Shown here: positions 5,778-9,011 of the stretch, in pieces
Numbering within the stretch: position 1 is the first letter of the stretch
Layout of the letters: each line of letters begins with the position of its first letter
Assembly (NCBI GenBank): GCA_934572355.1
Contig: CAKTKV010000060.1
Span: 1-9,011, forward strand
Source of the DNA: an uncultured Oscillospiraceae bacterium
GTDB lineage: Bacteria > Bacillota > Clostridia > Oscillospirales > Oscillospiraceae
Reading direction: 5' to 3'
Length of the DNA: 9,011 nt
Notes under the pieces: model-generated
What the model saw: only the letters and a program-made list of their open reading frames with translations
What the model was told of the DNA's origin: nothing
The model's database searches: none
Position numbers and translations under genes: made by a program

Positions 5778-7229
5778 TCAATTGGAGGGGGCTTGCTCCT
5801 GCTTCGGATATATCGCGCTGAAAACCGTCATGCTCGCGACCGCGGCGAAAACCGCCACGTATGTATCGGTAAGCCACTCCGCGACCGGCGGCTTCCCGGT
5901 CACAAAGCTGACAGCTACCCAGCCGATAAGGACTGCCGCGGTAAAAGCCATGCTCAGACAAGCGGCTTTTTCCGAGGCCCGTTTCCAGAAAATGCCCATG
6001 AGCAGGATCACAAATATTGTCCCGCGCAGGGAGTAGGCCGAATATACAAGGTCAAGGATAGCGGAATTATCTACCAGCGCTATCGCCCCGGCGGAGCATA
6101 TGATCCCTGCGGCAGCTGTGGCGGCACGGCTGAGAGTAAGCTGCCGCTTGTCATGAGCTTCACTGACGGCTCCCTCGCCGCAGATATCTTTTACAAACAT
6201 AGTTCCTGCAGCAAGGATTATGGGAGATATCGTTGAGAGTATTGCCGCAAGTATCGCCGCGAGGATTACCCCGCCTGATGCAGCCGGGAGCTTTGCGATG
6301 AGCGCCATCAGCGCAAGCTTCCCGTCCGTTACCACATGGCCGCTTATATCGATAAGCTCTCCGCGCTCACTGAGCAGCCGTGCGATGATCCCGAGCGCGG
6401 CGGATATGAAGCCGAACGGCGCTGTGACGAGCGCAGTCAGCATGCAGGCCTTTTTCGCGGTCGGAACGTCTTTCGCTGCGAGCACCGGCTGTATCCCTGC
6501 CTGTGCGGTACATGCACCGAGGACGCTGGCAATTATCCATGAGCTTACCTTCGGCAGCCCTATCGCGGTCATTCCGAGAAAATCACCGCCGGTAAGCCTA
6601 TCAAGCGCGCCGACCTCAGCGCGGAAGTCCGCGCTGCCGTCAAACAGCCTGAATGCCCCGAGCAGCGCGAATATCATCCCGTCGTACATCACAAACAGAT
6701 GCACCTTGTTCGTTGATGCCACTGCGTGCATACCTCCCAGCAGCGTGTAGGCTATAAAGATAAACGTGAAAGCGACGCAGCAGGCGCTGAAGCTAAAGCC
6801 CGTCAGACTCTGTCCAAGCTTTCCGGCGGCTATCATCTGCGAAACGCCGACGGCCAGCATAACGATTATAAGCAGAAGGGCGGACATCTTTTTTGCTTTC
6901 TGCCCAAGGAATTTGCCGACGATCCCCGGCACTGTTATGCAGCCGGTGCTTCTGTAGAGCTTCGTGAAAAAAAGCGCCAGAAACATGACACCGATACCGT
7001 TTGACACCGTGTACCACGCGCCCGAGAGACCATACATAAAGCCGTATTCGGCCACACCCGTCGTGGCGGTTCCGCCGAGCCATTCGCCTGCCGAGGCGCA
7101 CACGATTGCGAACAGTCCCATCTCGGTCCCGTGGAAGGCCGCGGCACTCTTTGTCCTGCGTGTGGCAAGAAAGCCGACCGCCATCACCGCCGCGAAATAC
7201 AGCACGAGAATAATTATTGTTATGTTCAA
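5778..7229 (-). CDS. Sodium:solute symporter family transporter (SSS)
   Basis: Inner-membrane secondary transporter that would couple sodium entry to uptake of a small organic solute. The 483 residues carry about 13 hydrophobic segments, beginning with ITIIILVLYFAAVMAVGFLA (3-22). Family marks include SAGEWLGGTATTGVAEYGF (46-64) in the first repeat and the AAILAAILSTISPIILAAGT block (324-343), whose Ser332-Thr333 sit where the Na2-site residues of SSS proteins lie. It starts at TTG (7227-7229) with the purine-rich AAGGAAGG a few bases upstream; no nearby ATG gives the full first membrane segment. The gene follows the lyase gene by 92 bases on the same strand, pointing to a shared carboxylate function. 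The substrate is not predictable; SSS members carry acetate, pyruvate, proline, pantothenate and others. Confidence 0.9.
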   Translation of the reverse strand: MNITIIILVLYFAAVMAVGFLATRRTKSAAAFHGTEMGLFAIVCASAGEWLGGTATTGVAEYGFMYGLSGAWYTVSNGIGVMFLALFFTKLYRSTGCITVPGIVGKFLGQKAKKMSALLLIIVMLAVGVSQMIAAGKLGQSLTGFSFSACCVAFTFIFIAYTLLGGMHAVASTNKVHLFVMYDGMIFALLGAFRLFDGSADFRAEVGALDRLTGGDFLGMTAIGLPKVSSWIIASVLGACTAQAGIQPVLAAKDVPTAKKACMLTALVTAPFGFISAALGIIARLLSERGELIDISGHVVTDGKLALMALIAKLPAASGGVILAAILAAILSTISPIILAAGTMFVKDICGEGAVSEAHDKRQLTLSRAATAAAGIICSAGAIALVDNSAILDLVYSAYSLRGTIFVILLMGIFWKRASEKAACLSMAFTAAVLIGWVAVSFVTGKPPVAEWLTDTYVAVFAAVASMTVFSAIYPKQEQAPSN

Positions 7230-7252
7230 AGCGTTCCTTCCTTCCGCCGGGC

Positions 7253-7258
7253 ATTATA
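7253..7258 (-). promoter_or_regulatory. Isolated TATAAT box before the symporter gene
   Basis: A perfect -10 hexamer lies 24 bases before the TTG start, but the sequence 16-18 bases further upstream (GC-rich, inside the hairpin at 7273-7305) has no -35 match. It may be an activator-dependent start or chance. Confidence 0.25.
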
Positions 7259-7272
7259 TCCGTTCATTTTTA

Positions 7273-7305
7273 TATACCCGCCGACAGGAAATGCCGGCGG
7301 GTATA
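7273..7305 (-). other. Intercistronic hairpin between lyase and symporter genes
   Basis: A perfect 11-bp stem, TATACCCGCCG with CGGCGGGTATA, and an 11-base loop. It starts 16 bases past the lyase stop. On the minus strand it is followed by TAAAAATG, an A-run instead of a T-run, so it does not look like an intrinsic terminator. It may protect the upstream message from 3' decay or lower symporter expression. Confidence 0.6.
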
Positions 7306-7321
7306 GCGGGGGGATAATTGT

Positions 7322-8182
7322 TCAAACCTTGTACTTCTGCTCAAGAGCCTTGATATCATCAAGACCGATGAGCTTATTGAGTTCACCGAATATGTACATC
7401 TGATCGAGGTAATCCTTCGTGTCGCCCTTCGTGTAGAGCTCCTGATACAGACCGACGAGCGCCTTCGACACCACTCTGCCGCACGCGCCGGGATAGAGCG
7501 CAATCTTGTAGCCGATGTCCTCAAGCTCGGCCTTGGAGCGCAGCGGCGTCTTTCCGCCCTCGACCATGTTGGCTATGAGAGGAACGCCCTTGAACTCATT
7601 GCATATAGCGCGCATTTCCTCCTCGCTCTGCGGGGCTTCCACAAAAAGAATATCGGCGCCGACTTCGAGATACATGTGCGCCCTGCGGATGGCTTCTTCA
7701 AGGCCGTATACTGCGCGAGCGTCCGTACGCGCCATGATGAGGAAGTCCTCACTCTTTCTGCTGTCGCAGGCGGCTTTGAGCTTGGAGACCATTTCTTCCG
7801 CGGGAATGAGCTCTTTGCCGCTCATGTGTCCGCAGCGCTTGGGCATGACCTGATCTTCGAGCTGTATGCAGGAGACGCCGGCCTTTTCATAGATCTGCAC
7901 CGTGCGGATAACGTTCAGGTAGTTGCCGTAGCCCGTATCGCCGTCGGCGACCACCGGCATGTCTATCGCGTCGCATATATAGCTTGCCTTTTCGACCATC
8001 TCGGTCTGGGAAAGCAGGCCGACATCGGGGCGGCCGAGCGTGGAATAGGCCACGCCTGCGCCGGTCATGTATACTGCTTCAAAGCCTACGGACTTTGCGG
8101 CGACTGCGGAAAGCCCATCATAAACGCCGGGCAGCACCAGAACGCCGTCTTGCTTGAGGATTTCTTTTAACTTCTTGCTCAT
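7322..8182 (-). CDS. Isocitrate lyase / PEP mutase superfamily lyase (methylisocitrate or dimethylmalate lyase type)
   Basis: Cytoplasmic Mg-dependent barrel enzyme that would cleave a carbon-carbon bond in a 2-hydroxy-acid such as 2-methylisocitrate (to pyruvate and succinate) or 2,3-dimethylmalate (to pyruvate and propionate). The 286 residues fit PrpB-like enzymes, not the larger isocitrate lyases. Visible motifs are PGVYDGLSA (18-26), GRPDVG (50-55), metal-binding VVADGDTGYG (77-86), IQLEDQ (106-111), the lyase signature KRCGH (115-119) with catalytic Cys117, ARTDA (151-155) and NMVEGGKTP (205-213). PEP mutases lack the Cys, so a lyase is favoured. ATG 8182 has AAGGAG 7 bases upstream; an in-frame TTG two codons earlier is less likely. 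Flanked on the same strand by two transporter genes. No citrate-synthase-like prpC or hydratase is in view, so a full methylcitrate or nicotinate route cannot be claimed. Confidence 0.88.
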   Translation of the reverse strand: MSKKLKEILKQDGVLVLPGVYDGLSAVAAKSVGFEAVYMTGAGVAYSTLGRPDVGLLSQTEMVEKASYICDAIDMPVVADGDTGYGNYLNVIRTVQIYEKAGVSCIQLEDQVMPKRCGHMSGKELIPAEEMVSKLKAACDSRKSEDFLIMARTDARAVYGLEEAIRRAHMYLEVGADILFVEAPQSEEEMRAICNEFKGVPLIANMVEGGKTPLRSKAELEDIGYKIALYPGACGRVVSKALVGLYQELYTKGDTKDYLDQMYIFGELNKLIGLDDIKALEQKYKV

Positions 8183-8222
8183 TTTCAATCTCCTTTTCTG
8201 CCGCGGTTCATGCGGCCGGTTT

Positions 8223-8939
8223 TTATGCGAGGCTGTAGATCAGGGGTGCGATGAATCCGCCCCAGATAAAGTAGATAACTACTGCGGCTGCGGTAATGAC
8301 GCAGGCCGATTTCATAAGGTCTTCCTTCGTATAGAAGCCGACGCCGTATGTCATGATGAGCTGAGCGCCCTGGTGCGGCAGGAAGAAGGAAATGCGGCAG
8401 AACACGTAGGTTATCCATGCAAGGCATGCTATCTGTGCGGGGTTCAGCCCGGCGGCGGTGCCGACGGCCATGGAGATAGGAACGAGAAGCGTTGCCGCGG
8501 AGGTTATAGAGGCGATGCCGAGGCGCACGAGCAGAGTTACGACGATCATAACAAGCAGGGCGACAAGATAGCTGTGTATGCCGAGCAGCGCGATCTTGTC
8601 GGCAAAGAACTTCATGACGCCGAAACTGCTCAGCAGACTGCTGAAGCCCATTGCGCTTGCGATTATGAAGTAACCGTCCCAGGATATTTTCTTTCCGTCG
8701 ACCTTCCAATTGCCGGGGCCGATGCCGGGCAGGAAGAGCAGCGCGCACATGATAACAAGAACGAAGGTCGCGGGAATGCCATGGATGGAGTCGGTAACGA
8801 AGAGGAGCACCATCATCACGAGAACGACCAGGCAGTATATCTCGTTTCTGGTCATCTTGCCCATTGATGCCAGCTTATTGTTTATGAAGGAAACGTCAAC
8901 ATCGCCGACATTGGACGGATAGCGCTTCATCAGAATTAT
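8223..8939 (-). pseudogene. C-terminal half of a DASS/SLC13 anion transporter, disrupted at its 5' side
   Basis: Remnant of an inner-membrane di- or tricarboxylate / anion symporter of the divalent anion:sodium family. About 238 residues remain of a family length near 450-500. The remaining part has the inter-domain linker (INNKLASMGKMTRNEIY), then roughly six hydrophobic segments. The second SNT-like motif reads SITSAATLLVPI (141-152 from the first Met), followed by the family-typical FFLPHQGAQLI and YTKEDLMKSA. The reading frame enters from the right as IILMKRYPSN and, just upstream, hits TGA (8949-8951) inside sequence that looks like an insertion-element end. The first possible Met (8928-8930) has no ribosome binding site. 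Only 40 bases separate it from the lyase gene, which suggests a former operon. Alternatively this is a separately encoded half-protein, but that would be unusual for the family. Confidence 0.75.
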
Positions 8940-9011
8940 GGCTCTGTGTCAATAGTTGGGGTAGAGCTTAGCAAGAAATAGCAGAAAGGCGTGAGCGGCG
9001 TGCCGCACACG
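8940..9011. mobile_element. Terminal end of a probable ISL3-family insertion sequence (partial)
   Basis: From 8940 the plus strand reads GGCTCTGTGTCAATAGTTGG and on to a GGGTAGAG. Elements of the ISL3 family typically begin GGCTCTT or a close variant and make 8-bp target duplications, so the match is by recalled family pattern. The element starts exactly where the DASS reading frame loses sense, and runs off the edge. The duplicated target would be AGAATTAT (8932-8939). No recognisable transposase is encoded in these 72 bases; the minus-strand frame through them ends in LAKLYPNY and TGA. Confidence 0.6.

Noticed and set aside
8924..8952. An outward promoter made by the IS end, since TTGACA lies at 8947-8952 on the minus strand
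   Set aside because: No acceptable -10 box exists 16-18 bases downstream (the sequence there is TGAAGC), so a hybrid promoter is not supported.
8943..8957. TGA at 8949-8951 as a recoded (Trp or Sec) codon within an intact transporter
   Set aside because: TGA is used as a normal stop in several genes here, no SECIS-like structure was seen, and the upstream residues fit an IS end better than a DASS membrane segment.

Overview
The window reads as chromosomal DNA of a GC-rich, low-oxygen member of the Clostridia (Bacillota), possibly Oscillospirales. This is inferred from protein style (clostridial-type MnmA, LepA and Pta, and short Cro/C1-type regulators), strong GGAGG ribosome binding sites and sigma-A promoters, not from any search. 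Most genes are about 57-70 % GC where I counted. One regulator and its upstream region are much more AT-rich.

Layout, left to right. The first 31 bases are the 5' end of a minus-strand gene, probably tadA. A hairpin terminator separates it from pta (minus, phosphotransacetylase). Pta is divergent from a two-gene plus-strand operon: a small XRE regulator whose stop overlaps the start of lepA (ribosomal GTPase EF4). A strong shared terminator lies between lepA and a convergent 70-residue XRE regulator (minus). That regulator is divergent from a plus-strand adenine-type phosphoribosyltransferase gene, across a 271-base AT-rich region holding an operator-like palindrome and a 13-base direct repeat. 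The phosphoribosyltransferase gene converges on mnmA (minus, tRNA 2-thiouridylase), and the two share a 19-bp hairpin that reaches into the mnmA coding end.

The right third is a minus-strand carboxylate-type cluster. Its members are the C-terminal half of a DASS/SLC13 anion transporter, a methylisocitrate lyase / dimethylmalate lyase family enzyme, and a sodium:solute symporter with a TTG start. The order suggests import of a di- or tricarboxylate or related acid and its retro-aldol cleavage, but the substrate cannot be read from sequence.

The DASS gene is broken. At 8940 the sequence changes to GGCTCTGTGTCAATAG..., which looks like the terminal inverted repeat of an ISL3-type insertion sequence running off the right edge. 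The frame in the last 72 bases meets a TGA inside that end. The window probably stops there because a repeated element ended the assembly.

Most of the window is ordinary housekeeping. The points deserving a second look are the IS-disrupted transporter, the AT-rich XRE island with its palindrome, the 21-bp-spaced direct repeat, and several hairpins placed at unusual positions. I saw no CRISPR array, tRNA, rRNA or recognisable riboswitch, and no convincing undescribed system.
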